Of a stretch of 64,000 nucleotides of DNA, positions 36,150 to 47,728 are shown piece after piece. The DNA lies in contig CP141138.1 of assembly GCA_035236585.1 (NCBI GenBank), positions 30,143,437 through 30,207,436 on the forward strand. The letters run 5' to 3'. A model generated the notes under the pieces. It did not search any database. It was not told where the DNA came from and saw only the letters and a list, made by a program, of their open reading frames with translations. Source of the DNA: Warburgia ugandensis (Eukaryota > Streptophyta > Magnoliopsida > Canellales > Canellaceae). Position 1 is the first letter of the stretch, and each line of letters opens with the position of its first letter. Made by a program: the position numbers and the translations under genes.

Positions 36150-38888
36150 TGTGACACCCCGGATTATTACAACAAATTTTTATAATAATAATAATAGTCA
36201 TACTCGGGATCCCAAAATAAAATTTTCCATTTATTATTTTATTAGAATGTTTCTTGAAAACCTCCGAGTGTTGTTTTCTTTTTCAAAACATCACAATTAT
36301 AATTTAAAATACAATCATCAGCGCCTTTATTTTCAAAACAATAAATATCCAAAACATAATAACAATGTGGCCAAGGGTCTATCGATCATAACGTCCTACC
36401 TCAATGTCCATCATATATATAACTATCATAATCAATCACATAAAATAAAAGTATACAGTCCATAAAGAAAATAAAATGGTAGTCCGTTTGTTAACTCACG
36501 CCACTGTCATTAGTCAAAGTAAAGGAATCTCCCACTACTATCACTGTCTCTCAATAGCCTTGCCCTTCCTGCTGTCGCGCTCAAGATCTAAGGCATTGTA
36601 AAACAAAGTAATGCCTCAGCAAGCTATTACTTGTGTAGGTACATAGACATTTAATATAATAGCAATAGAACAAAATCGAATAAGTCATACTAATACAATG
36701 AGTAAAGCAATTATTTACAAAACTATAATCATTTTAGGCAATGCTAATAAGATCTCCAAACATCATATACGATAAAACACATCTTATGGGTTTAAAAACA
36801 TGATATGAGCCAATGTAAATGAGCATACAATAATAACAGGGCAACCTAAGGTACATGGTCCCATGAGTGTCTCATACACTCGTATAAACAAATAATGACT
36901 ACTCATATCACTCCTTTGAGTGTCGTCACGCCCAGGTATACAACAATATCTCCATGCTCATCATGCAAGCATACAAAACAAGAGCATGGATCATCATGCC
37001 GTAGTGGCAATGCTCCAGGGTCTCAACCATCGCCACTCACTGTCAACACCATAACGGGAGACTTAACGTCCATCCCCATGCAAAGGCTCGGACTGGTAGT
37101 GTGGACTATCCATGTTACCAAACCCCTACTGAAAGCCATTTGTGGGCAAGTGTCTATCATATCACAATCACATCACAAATCTCAAAGGGTGGGTGGCCGG
37201 CCCTACTCCCTCCTTGCATGACATCCACCGGGTGAGAGCACCCGTCATAAAACCGAAAACACAAAAAACACGTATCTAAAAAACCAAGAGCACTCGTAGC
37301 TCGCAATCCCCAAGGCACACCCCTCATCCCGGGGTTAGCCTCTCAAAGGACTAGCCACCAAGCTTCCACTGTCCTTTCTCATGAAAACCCATCAGTTTCA
37401 TTAATACAATAAAGAAAGATAATTTCTAATTATGTATAAATACATAGTATCAATCTCATGAAATCATCGATCATAATTTCATTCAATATATTATTGAATT
37501 TTAGTATCAATCATAGAATAAAATGCAGACTCTCATAAAAGCGTAGACTAAAAGAACAAGTGTCAATTAAATCACAATCAATCATGATGCTACGATAATG
37601 CAAGGTTTAAAATTAAAATATAACATTAAGTGTCGTCACCTACCTCAATGTGAGATCACTCAACTAGAGTGTATAATCCCCTTATCTTAAATGTTCAGAT
37701 GTACCTGTCAATACCACAATACTATTTTATAATTTTTCCTAAATCAAAAGTGGTCAAGTATAAGTTTTTAAGTTAAATCTAGGTTCGCGTCGTCAAGACG
37801 ATCTCAACGAATATTTTTTATCGTGATTTGGACCTATGTAGCTCTCAAAATCAAGTTTTTTGTGAAAATACTTCATAAATTAACATTATTAATTTATAAG
37901 GGGTAGGGAGGGCCATTTGCACCGGATTACACCGGCGGCCAGGGCGTCGACGCGGGAGTCGATGCTAGAGAAGACGACCGGGGTTCGGTCATTGTTGATG
38001 ACCCCACAAGTGCCCAAATTTTGCACCCTTTTGCTTGGAATTTCATGTAGTATCCATTTGTAACACTCCTTTGGCTTGATTATGCCAAAAACTAAGGTTT
38101 TTCCTTGATTTTTCTCACATTTCTAAATTTCTCCTACGTACTGTTCTTCGTGATTTTCAATAATGTCAACCGTCAGATCTCCCTCCAACTTAAAGGGTTT
38201 GTTCCTGGGTTTGTCATGTACCATATGAATAGACGGATTGTGGTTACGACAATGTTTGATCTACCTATTTCCACAATCTTTGTGGGGTACATGGAGTTCC
38301 TATTTTTTTCCACAGATTCGATGGATCTGTTTTCACTGTCATTTAGACGGCCGGTGGAACTAGACCTAGCCTAGATCTGAGGACAGGGCGCGGGAAAAGA
38401 TTTAGAATGACAAGAGGGTGGGGGACGTTACCTAGGTCTGCTAGTGGGGCATTGGATCTGGGCTGCTAGTGGTAGCCGCCGCGCTGTCCCTGCCAACGTC
38501 CCTGTTTGGTGGAGATTGAACAGAGCAGGGACAACTGGAGAAGGAAATGTGCTAGGAGGTGGAAGGGAAACTCTACCCTTATACGCCTTCCCTCCGACGA
38601 TTTTTTTGACGAAATCGTTGGATCTGATAAGGGAGGATTGAAGGGGTGCCATTATCAAAATAGCCCCCTGTGTTTTGGTCCCTCTAAATTACTAATTTGC
38701 CCCTCTATCTTTAATGGCTCATAACTTCTTCGTTTAAGCTCCGTTTTTTGCATTATTTATGTTGTTGGACTCCTAACGACACAATTTTCAAGTTTTTGAG
38801 TTTTTAGAACCAAATTCTATGCATAAATTTTTTGATTTAATTTATTTATTTTATCACTAATTTAAGATTAAAAATTGAGGATATTTTA
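36150..38888 (-). repeat. G2 LTR B (5' LTR), complete
   Basis: The low end is TGTGACACCCCGGATTATTA (sense terminus ...GGGGTGTCACA) beside the primer site. The high end reads GAGGATATTTTA, equivalent to GAGGATATTTCA in LTR A with the terminal dinucleotide mutated. Length 2739 bp. It is collinear with LTR A at roughly 90 percent identity by eye, so G2 is younger than G1 but not recent. Confidence 0.9.
38576..38585 (-). promoter_or_regulatory. Putative TATA box in G2 LTR B
   Basis: The sense strand reads GCGTATAAGG about 300 bases from the LTR start, conserved with LTR A. As the 5' LTR copy, this would have driven G2 transcription. Confidence 0.4.
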
Positions 38889-40440
38889 GGTGCACTAGGA
38901 CAACTGATGATCTCATTTCAGTGTAGGAAGAATACCATAGGTACTGTATGTTATTTATGCCATGCAAGCGATGCAACACTACTTTAAGGGGCATATATTT
39001 TCTTAGCAAGTGTAGTTGTGGTGGAGGCTAAGTGAACATAGGCTGAGGAGATAGATGTGGTTCAAGAGTTCTAGGACATTTTCCTAGAGGAGCTTCCTAG
39101 ATTACTACTGCAAAGGGATATATGATTGAGTTTGTGATAAGCACAACTCCTATTTCTAAGGAACCATATCGAATGGCTCGAACTGAGTTGAGAGAGCTTA
39201 AGAGCTAGTTATATGAGTTATTGGATAGAGGTTTCATTAAACCCATTATATCACCCTAGGGAGTGCCAGTCCTTTTCTTGAAAAAGAAGGATAGATCTAT
39301 GCAGTTGTGTATTGATTATTGCTTACTAAATAGTGTAACAGTGAAAAATAGGTGCCCTTTACCATGATTGATGATCTCTTTAACCAACTCCAATCTACAT
39401 CTATATTTTTGAAGATTGATATAAGGTTAGGGTATCACCAGTTGAAGATTAGAGAGGAAATTGTCCCTAAGATAGCTTTCAGGGCTCAATATGGCTACTA
39501 TGAGTTCTTGGTGATGCCATTTGAGTTGACTAATGCACCAACAATATTTATGGACCTCATGAATAAGGTCTTTTGAGCTTATTTAGATAAGTTTGTTATT
39601 GTGTTCATGGATGGCATACTTATACATTATACTAGTAAAGGGGAACACATGGAGCACCTGTGTACTGTTCTTGATACTTTGCGGAACCATCTCTTATTTG
39701 TAAAGTTTAGTAAGTGTGATTTCTAATTAGAAAAGGTGAACTTCCTAGTTCCTATTATATCTAAGGATGGTGTAGTAGTAAACCCGGTGAAAGTTGAGGC
39801 TGTTATGGGTTGGGAGTGACTCAAGATGGTGATAGAGATTCATAGTTTTCTTGGTCGGGCAAGCTATTATCGCTGGTTTATAGAAGGATTCTCCAAAATT
39901 GCTTTACCTCTAACATCATTGACTAGGAAGGATACAAAGTTTGTGTGGACTGATGCTTATGAGGTGATCTTTCAAGAGCCCAATAGGAGATTTACCTCCG
40001 CACTAGTGTTGACCTTACCAAAGGGTAGTGGTGGTTTTGTAGTTTATTGTGATGTATTTGGTAGGGGACTTGGATATGTGCTAATGTAATATGGCAGTGT
40101 GATTACTTATGCATCTCAACAATTGAAAATGCATGAGGTGAATTACCTTACACATGATTTGGAGTTGGCAGCAGTGGTCTTTGTAATGAATATGTGGCAT
40201 CACTACCTCTATGGAGAGAAGTATGAGGTTTTCATTAATCATAAAAGTCTCAAATACTTCTTTACTCAGTGTGATCTAAATATGAGATAAAGGAGGTAAA
40301 TGGAATACCTCAAGGATTATGATTTTATAATATAGTATCACCTTAGGAAAGTCAATGTAGTAGATGATGCTTTGAGTAGGAAGTCAAGGGTAGAAGTTGC
40401 CAATCTATTTGTCAAATCGATGTTCATTAATAAAGTCCTT
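38889..40440 (+). pseudogene. G1 reverse transcriptase and RNase H
   Basis: G1 resumes after G2 with protease-linker remnants, then [55 protein letters not shown] and [20 protein letters not shown]. The active-site block at 39604-39615 reads FMDG, so the second catalytic Asp of F/YVDD is Gly. Next come RSFLG-like [20 protein letters not shown], then RNase H with [36 protein letters not shown] and FINHKSLKY (Asp of FTDHKS is Asn). Stops stand at Trp and Gln positions. The reading ends near 40440, at the insertion of the gag-protease element. Confidence 0.88.
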
Positions 40441-40476
40441 TAGGTGCAAGTAGAAGATGGTTAGGATAACTACATG

Positions 40477-40725
40477 TGTCAACCATCTAATGGTTAAGGA
40501 CTACTCTAAATTTCTCTTTAGAACTCTCTACATAAATCTCTAATCTTCCCTCTTTTTAGCTATTTACAAGGAAGCTTCTAGAAACTAGGCCTTCTAGAAT
40601 CAGGCATTGATCTATAGACCTTCAATAATAGGCTTAAGTCCTTCAGGCCATGTCCATGAACTAAGTAAGCCTTCCTTAGAACCTGTAGGTCTTGGTCATG
40701 GGCCTTGCAATGCAAGTCCGTGACA
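40477..40725 (-). repeat. 3' LTR of the gag-protease element, with adjacent polypurine tract
   Basis: On the sense strand it starts TGTCACGGACTTGCATTGCA and ends ...TGGTTGACA, giving 5-bp inverted ends TGTCA/TGACA. The preceding sense sequence (40739-40726) is CAGGTGGGGGAGAA, a classic polypurine tract. The left flank is ACATG; no partner copy exists to test as a target duplication. Confidence 0.7.
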
Positions 40726-41121
40726 TTCTCCCCCACCTGATAATGTCGACGCCCTCATCAACACATCTCCCTCATTGTCACGAGCTTCGACATGTGGCGT
40801 GTCCCATGTTGCCTCATATTCTTTTTGAGGCGTCGTCGTGCTGTGTTCCTCCCTTTGCACATTCGCATCCCACCACATTTGTGATCCTTGGGGAGCTTCT
40901 TTATTTTCTCCATGGTGCCACACTTGTGCACACTCGCACACCTGTTGGTAATCATCACACTGCTTGTACTCTTGTTTTGCTGGACTCTCATGTTGTGCCT
41001 CCTACACACAGGTGTAGCAGCTACCAGCTACTATGTTCCCTGCATGTCTTTGTTTGGTCTTGTTCCTCATAGCGTTTTCCCATTGTGGCACACCCTTGTC
41101 AAACACTAGTTTCTCCTTGGA

Positions 41122-42878
41122 TCATTTAGACCATAGCACCCTAATAACACCTAAATGATGTAAGTCTAGCTGTGCTGATTCCTCACTCACTATGGATCCC
41201 TTTACTAGCTGCAAGGCAGATAGCATGATCCCTTGCCCCTTTCCATCCTTCAACATTGGGACTACACAATTGGTCTTCTCATCAAAGAAGCTCAATATTT
41301 TATGGTGTGGCATAAGGATGGCTCTAGCCTTGGTGAGGAAATCCATTCCCAAGATAACCTCATAATTGTCCAGAGGCACTACAATCAAAGTGATGGTACC
41401 GTGCCATTCTCCCACCTTGATGGGTGCATCTTTGGCAACTCCAAGCATGGACTTCACTTTAGAGTTTACTGCCTTGATCCTACTCTCATCCTTCTTCATC
41501 TTAAGGCCTAATCTCTTAGCCTCCTCTTCTCAGATGAAGTTGTGAGTAGCTCCTGTGTCCACCATAGCTCATGTGCCTTTGCCATTGAGGCACACAACCA
41601 CATACGACAAACTTTTCCTTACATGGCCAAGTTTGGTTCCTAATGCCTACCTCATCATAGCATTGAGGAGTTTAAGTGCCCCCATCTTAGGCTCCTCCCC
41701 TTCATTCTCATCCTTTACCTTATGGTTCTCCCTTTCAACCACCAAGCATTAAGGGTCTTCTTCTTTGGATAATCTACTGCCCGATGATCTTCATCTCATA
41801 TAAAGCAACTAAAGCGTCAAGGAAGGAACTTACCTCTGCCCTTTGAATCATGTCAGCCTTCTCTACCTTCTTCCTCATGATGTTTAGGTTTATTCTCCTC
41901 ACTGCTGCTTCCATTAGACTTGCTCTTTTTCTCCTCTTTAGTGCCTTCAGCCCTTCTGTCAAACCCCACCAATTTCTTTGTAGTTGAGAGTGTAGTGGGC
42001 AAGTCTTATACTACCCTCCTTTGCAATTCTTGCTCCACCCAAGGTTAAAATCCATCCATGAAGAAGAACATCTCACCCTTCTCATTCATATCCAAGATTT
42101 TCAAGAGCAACACTGTGAATTGGTTGACATATTCATGGATAGATCCCATATGCCTTAGCTGTTTCAAATTCTTCTAGGCCAAGTATTCCACATTCTCCGG
42201 GAAGAATTGGTATTTGATCTCTCTCTTAAAGTCTTCCCACATGACTATAGTGCAATGACCATCAACTATGTCACTATACCTTCATCTCTACCATAACATC
42301 GCATCGTCACAAAGATACATCGTTGCCACATCCACCTTCATGGCCTCCTCAAAAATCTTGGTAGCTTTAAAGTATTGCTCCATTTGCCACAGAAAATTCT
42401 CCAAGTCCTTAGCATCATTGGTTCCCTTATAGCTTATAGGTTCAAGGAACTTGACTTTTGGAGCAAACTCCTTTGGTCTAGATCCTCCCCTATTAGCTAC
42501 AGCCTTCTCCAATAAGGCTAGACGAATTTTCACATCCTTTAGGCTAGCAACCTCCTCATGTAGCCCGACCATCTCACCTTTTATAGTCTCAAGGCAATCT
42601 AATATGCCATCTACCCTTTCTGTGGTCTCTGTATTCATAGTCTTGAATACTTCAAAAGCACTTCTTATGTCATCTTAGAGACTATGAAAAGCATCCACAT
42701 AGGCACTAGACTTTTTCAAGCAATCAGAAAGAGTTTGCTCAAACTTACCAAATCTTTCTTCGAACATAGTGAGGCGAGCATCCAAAGCCAAATCCTTTGA
42801 TGGATCTCTGGACTTCTCCCTCCTTAACTTCTTTTGAACTTCCACTAGCATGGTGATCTCTCCCAACTCACTTTCCAT
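41122..42878 (-). pseudogene. Gag-protease polyprotein of the non-autonomous element
   Basis: From the ATG at 42878 (MESELGEITMLVEVQKKLRR) the order is an N-terminal coiled-coil-like stretch, FAPKVKFLEPISYKGTNDAK, FLWQMEQYFKATKIF, DVATMYLCDDAMLW (gag core), a degenerate zinc knuckle near 41800 (CFI-stop-DEDHRAVDYP), then the retropepsin active site MVDTGATHNFI with an intact DTG (41551-41559). WHGTITLIVVPLDNYEVILG and MDFLTKARAILMPH (flap region) follow, ending with a stop near 41122. Stops occur in both halves. The protease retains its catalytic triplet better than those of G1 or G2. Confidence 0.85.
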
Positions 42879-42935
42879 GATGTTGCCACAAGCTTTCCCC
42901 AATACTCGCTAAGTAACACCCACGTCACCATAGGG

Positions 42936-44160
42936 CAGGATGGAGGTTTACGTTTTAAGGGCAAATTGGTAGTGCCAGGAATTGATGACTTGAGGTAGGA
43001 GTTTCTTCAAGAGGCAAACCAATTGCAATTCACTATCCATATGAGAGGTACAAAGATGTATGAGGACATGAGGCAACACTTTTGGGGGAATGGGATGAAG
43101 AGGGATATTAGGGAGTATGTAGCATGATGTTTAACCTATCATCAAGTTAAGGACAAACATCAAAGACTAGTAAGGATGTTGCAGACTTTAGAGCTTCCTG
43201 AGTGGAAGTGGGATCATATCATTATGGGTTTGCCTAGGACATCGAGCGAGTATGATATGATTTGGGTGATTGTTGATAGGTTGATGAAGTCTGCCCATTT
43301 CCTTCTCATTCGATATCGTTAGTCTATTGACGGCTTCATGAGACTATATGTTAAGAAAATCATGAGCTTGCATGGGATTCCTCTTACTATTATTTTTTAC
43401 AGAGATAGCAGATTTGCATCAAAGTATTGACAAAGTATTTAGGAGGCTTTGGGATCAACATTGAGATTCATCACTGCCTTTTACCCAGAGACTGATGGTC
43501 AGTTTGAGAGGACAGTCCAGATGATAGAGGATATGCTAAGGGCATGCGCAATTGATTGGGAGGGTAGTTAATAGGAGTACTTGCCACTTATCAAGTTTGT
43601 GTCCAATAATAGTTTTCATGCGAGTATTGTCATGGTTCCTTATGAGGCATTACTTGGAAGACCACGCTAATCACCCTTGTGGTGGAGTGGTGTAGGCAAG
43701 AGATGATTATTGAAATCTAAGCTAGTTGAGCAGTGTGCAAAAAAAGTTTGGTTAACCAAAAATGACTTTTGATAGCTTACAATCGTCAAAAGAGCTACAC
43801 AAATTTGGAGTTAAGGGGAAGTTGAATTATAGGTTCATTGTCCCGTTCGAGAACCTAAAAAGGGTTGGAGCAGTAGCTTATCAATTCGATTTACCATTGC
43901 AACTTGCAGATGTACATGATGTCTTCCATGTGTCCATGCTATAGAAGTATATAGCTAACTTCACATGTGCTTGAGCAGGTACCTGCAGAGCTAAGACTAG
44001 ACCTGACTTTTAAGGAAAGAGCTATACGAATTTTGGATTGCAAGGTACAAGAAGTGAGGACTAAGATCATTCCATTGGTCAAGGTTCTATGATAGCATCA
44101 TTCAATAGAGGAAGCTACATGGGAGACTGAAGAGGTGATGTAAAGAGAATTTTGAGGAAA
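42936..44160 (+). pseudogene. G1 integrase with chromodomain-like tail
   Basis: G1 resumes with QDGGLRFKGKLVVPGIDDL and the zinc domain RQHFWGNGMKRDIREYVA, then a stop and CLTYHQVKDKHQRLV (second Cys is Tyr). The core has MIWVIVDRLMKSAHFL (first Asp), IIFYRDSRFASKY (second catalytic Asp of ISDRD is Tyr) and TDGQFERTVQMIEDMLRAC (Glu kept). After frameshifts come FIVPFENLKRVGAVAYQFDL and DVHDVFHVSML, then VPAELRPDLTFKERAIRILD, IIPLVKVL and HHSIEEATWETEEV, the chromodomain-like end seen in chromovirus gypsy elements. Loss of one DDE residue and several stops make it inactive. Confidence 0.88.
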
Positions 44161-44170
44161 AAATTTCTCT

Positions 44171-44183
44171 AAGGAGGAAAGAA
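44171..44183 (+). promoter_or_regulatory. Polypurine tract of G1
   Basis: AAGGAGGAAAGAA lies directly before the LTR start TGTAATAGCC. Confidence 0.85.
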
Positions 44184-47100
44184 TGTAATAGCCTTAGTTC
44201 TTTTAGATTAATTATTTATTATATTTTTTTAAAAAAATTAAAAAAGTTTCTTACTTAAACAGGAGGGGTCAGTTATGATAATGGCACCCCTTCTTTAAAA
44301 CATAATAGTAAAAAATTTGACTATACCTGACGCAAGGGAGGAGGAAATGTTGCCACAATAGCTAGAGTGTGGGTGAGCTGTGGTCACTAGAGATCAATCA
44401 AAATAGGAAAAATGACATCTTTGATTGGCGATCCAAACCAATCATCTTGTTTCCTTCACCATAACAACCTATACCTTCATCCAGATTGTCAATTTATCTC
44501 CATCTCCTGAAAAAATTGATGGAGAATGGCAGAAAATCAATAGAGGAGGTGATTGTAGGCATTGAAAATGAGGGCCAATTTTGAAGATCTGGTCTGTTCA
44601 TCTTATTCATTGATGCAGGAGTAAAATCCCTTAAGAATAGTGGAAATTGTATAAGAAACAGTGATCGATAGGAGCAAAAACAAGAAGTAAGGTTTTTTCC
44701 AAAATTTTCACAATGCCAATCAATTAAGTGATAATCAAGTATTGATGTAATGATTTGGCTTGGGAACGGTCACACAACATAGACAGTGATCATCTAAAAT
44801 CAAAATCTAAACTAATTTCAAGCCCAATGATCAGTTGATCTGAACCATATATTTTGGGTACGATGATTTTGAGTGGATCTCCTTTAATTATGAGTGTTCA
44901 AGCAAATATAAGTATTAGATCCATGTTTTATAACTCATATTGGTTCAAATCTAATTAAAATTCATAGATCAATGACTAAAAAATCAATATAAGAATCTTA
45001 ATCATCTATTATAGATGATCTAACTATTGGATGTTTGATCAATCACTTTAAACTTCTAGTCAGTCTGATCCAATCCATTATAAACATTCAATGAATTCGA
45101 CCATTAGTTAAGGATCTTTGAATTTTTGAATCTCACCATCCATAATCATATTAGAGGTCACATTTTCCTTAGATTTAATAATAATAAAAAATGTGTAACA
45201 AAGATCTGATGATAATTAATCATCAGATGAAGGTCAAATGTATTGATTCAGATGGATGACACTATTATGACAATGCTAATTAGATTCTAACCATAGAATC
45301 AAAACCAAATACATAAATTTAACTATTGTAGTATTATTTTGCATAATTGATTAGGTCCTGACCATCATATAGCAAAAAAAAAGTGCAAATCTAACATGTT
45401 TTAGAGGATTATAGTCCATATAACACCAGATCTATTCCATAAATAAGATCATATTATAAATAAGTAGTTAGGGGACATCAATTTGCAAATCCAATCATTC
45501 ATTTATGCGGGTGGATGATTTTAGATAATTTGAATCGTTGATCAAGAGTTCAATGGCATGATATGAAATTATATGAAGTAATGAATATTACATTAGCTCA
45601 TTAAAATAATAGATGTTGAGTCTAAGATTATAAGAATTCATGTTGATATAAAATGGAATTCCAAAGCTCTAATAGTTTATGATTTTGGGATAATTTAGAT
45701 CGCTAGATCGTAAATTAACTTAAAGTTTATGTATATGTACTAAAATAAAATTTTCATGCACTATGTAGATTTAGACATGGTTGGACTAACTTCAAATTAG
45801 TGTACGACCATAGTAAACGGAAAAGCTTGTGGAAATATATAGATTTGCTTTCCGAGCTAAGTGTTCTAACATTGCATTTTTTCTACTTAAATTTAATTTT
45901 TAAAGAATAATGTTCAAATTAGACGAAATCCTAATTTGATTTATGAGAATTGTCACATTTTTTTAGAGTTATTATGATTATTGTTGAGATCTTCTAAACT
46001 TCATCAAATTATTATCTCTAATTTTTTTTATTATATAATTTTGGTTTGTTCCACCATATATTTTGAATATGAAATTCAATAAATTTAACATGATTTAAAA
46101 TGATACTTTTTCATAGTATTGATATAAGTATGTCACAATTAAATTTTAAGAACGATTAGTATGCAATTGATGAGTCGCATCGAGTACAAAAGTACCAGAT
46201 TTGTCATATTATTTTTCCAGGATTTGATTTAGATGGGCTTCTTCCTGGTGGTCACTGTGCTAAGAGGATAGCAGGATTGACCACCTGCTCTCCGAAATTT
46301 AGATACATATTATTGCCATGATTTTCTATTTTCGTGTGGGTATCATCGAAAGGCCTCACCTGGCATTGATTCACATCCCCAAGTAGTATGGATCGTCGTC
46401 TCCCAGCTATAGGATCAATGGCTGAGCACGTTGATGGACTAAGTTCGGGTTGCAAATGCAAAATGGGCCATGTGTTTCTTTCTAGATTGATTCCATAGAA
46501 AATATAAATTTCAATTGTTTGATGTTATAGAAATCTTGTACTTGAAATATATTTGAATAGTTTGCATTGTCCCATGATTTGAATAATAATGGTTACTTAA
46601 ATTCATCAAAATTTTACAGATATATTCTCACATTGAATATCATGCTTATTTAGATTTGTTAAATATTAAATGTAATGTTAGACATCTACACAAGCATAGC
46701 TTGTTGAGATATTGTAGAAAGACTATTTTTTCATAATATATATATATATATATATGGATATAGATATTTAAATATGGATCAATATCTCATATCCAAAGAA
46801 GTAATTGGGAGTAGCTTTCACTTGAAAAGAGGCAGGCGAGCTTATAGGGGAGAGAGTTTGATGAGGACTAAGGTAGTGCGAGCTAGCTTTACTAATGTAT
46901 ATTTCTAAACACACTTTGAACTATTAGTTATGTTTGGACTGTATAACTATTAAACTTTGAACTCTTTTTTTTTTATGACTTGAACTTATATACATATGGA
47001 GCATGTATGATGGACTGTGACTGTGCCTGGAGGAGCTTTCAGGTAAATGGTGATATTTAAATCTTCTTATGTTAAAATTTTTGCTTCTTTTAAACATTCT

Positions 47101-47362
47101 ATTAGGTGTTGTCACATCACATCTATTAAACATGGATATCAAAAAAATAAAGAAAACTTTGTTGAATTTTCAGTAGAAATAGAATGTTTATTTCATTGTT
47201 AAATCCAAGTTTTTGTGAAAGTTATGACACTAGGAGTTTTTCAAAAAGTGTTTCCTTAAAGAAAATATTTTGCTATTTGTTTTTCAATAAGAAATTTCCA
47301 TAACAAGGATCCCAACTTATTTAAAAATGATGTGAAAATATATTTAAAAACCCAAGTCGTCA
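44184..47362 (+). repeat. 3' LTR of G1, carrying a 609-bp insertion
   Basis: It starts TGTAATAGCCTTAGTTCTTT after the polypurine tract and ends ...CAAGTCGTCA at 47362 (the 5' LTR ends GAGTCATCA). From 44338 it is collinear with the 5' LTR. It has an extra block at 46238-46846 and lacks about 75 bases present in the 5' LTR near 25240-25310. Confidence 0.85.
46238..46846. other. 609-bp insertion of unknown origin inside the G1 3' LTR
   Basis: In the 5' LTR the local sequence runs TTTTAGACGGGGAGAGATTTTGAC without a break; in the 3' LTR the equivalents TTTAGATGGG and GGGGAGAGAGTTTGA are 609 bases apart. The insert is more GC-balanced at its left end, where a 69-codon minus-strand ORF (46252-46461) does not match any transposon protein I know, and AT-rich at its right end with a (TA)n run at about 46736-46754. 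No inverted ends or clear target duplication. It may be captured genomic DNA; a deletion from the 5' LTR is the alternative. Confidence 0.6.

Positions 47363-47728
<366 letters not shown>

Larger units (their letters stand above)
26811..38888 (-). mobile_element. G2: chromovirus-like Ty3/gypsy retrotransposon nested in G1
   Basis: Two ~2.7-kb LTRs in direct orientation flank a minus-strand gag, protease, RT, RNase H, integrase series with an iMet primer site at one LTR and a polypurine tract at the other. G1 coding sequence lies on both outer sides. Excluding the solo LTR inserted in its integrase, the element is about 10.1 kb. LTR A lacks the outer 77 bases present in LTR B, so no target duplication can be scored. 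Stops and motif losses occur in most domains, although the RT active site FVDD is kept. Confidence 0.9.
40477..42920 (-). mobile_element. Non-autonomous gag-protease retroelement (TR-GAG-like), 5' end truncated
   Basis: A short LTR (249 bp), a strong polypurine tract and a gag-protease region on the minus strand interrupt G1 between RNase H and integrase. Nothing resembling RT, RNase H or integrase lies between the protease stop and the polypurine tract, only about 380 bases. This is the layout of TR-GAG or LARD-type non-autonomous elements. The 5' LTR expected near 42.9 kb is absent: gag begins within 60 bases of resumed G1 coding sequence (42936). Insertion followed by deletion of the 5' end is the simplest account. 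Confidence 0.7.
23130..47362 (+). mobile_element. G1: chromovirus-like Ty3/gypsy retrotransposon, split by later insertions
   Basis: Related LTRs lie at about 23130-25564 and 44184-47362 in the same orientation. Between them, on the plus strand, are an iMet primer site, gag with zinc knuckle, RT, RNase H, integrase, a chromodomain-like tail and a polypurine tract, in gypsy order. G2 (26811-38888) interrupts it after gag, and a gag-protease element (40477-42920) interrupts it between RNase H and integrase. The protease is missing at the G2 junction. Many stops make it non-functional. No target duplication can be tested because the 5' LTR lacks its first ~155 bases. Confidence 0.85.

Noticed and set aside
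27533..37221. Near-identical 108-codon ORFs at 27533-27859 and 36895-37221, and similar pairs at 28763 and 38105
   Set aside because: They are the same place in the two LTRs of G2; the similarity reflects LTR duplication, not a gene family.
46252..46461. 69-codon ORF as a genuine gene
   Set aside because: Too short, no start context, confined to a segment inserted in an LTR. Kept as a finding on the insertion, not as a CDS.
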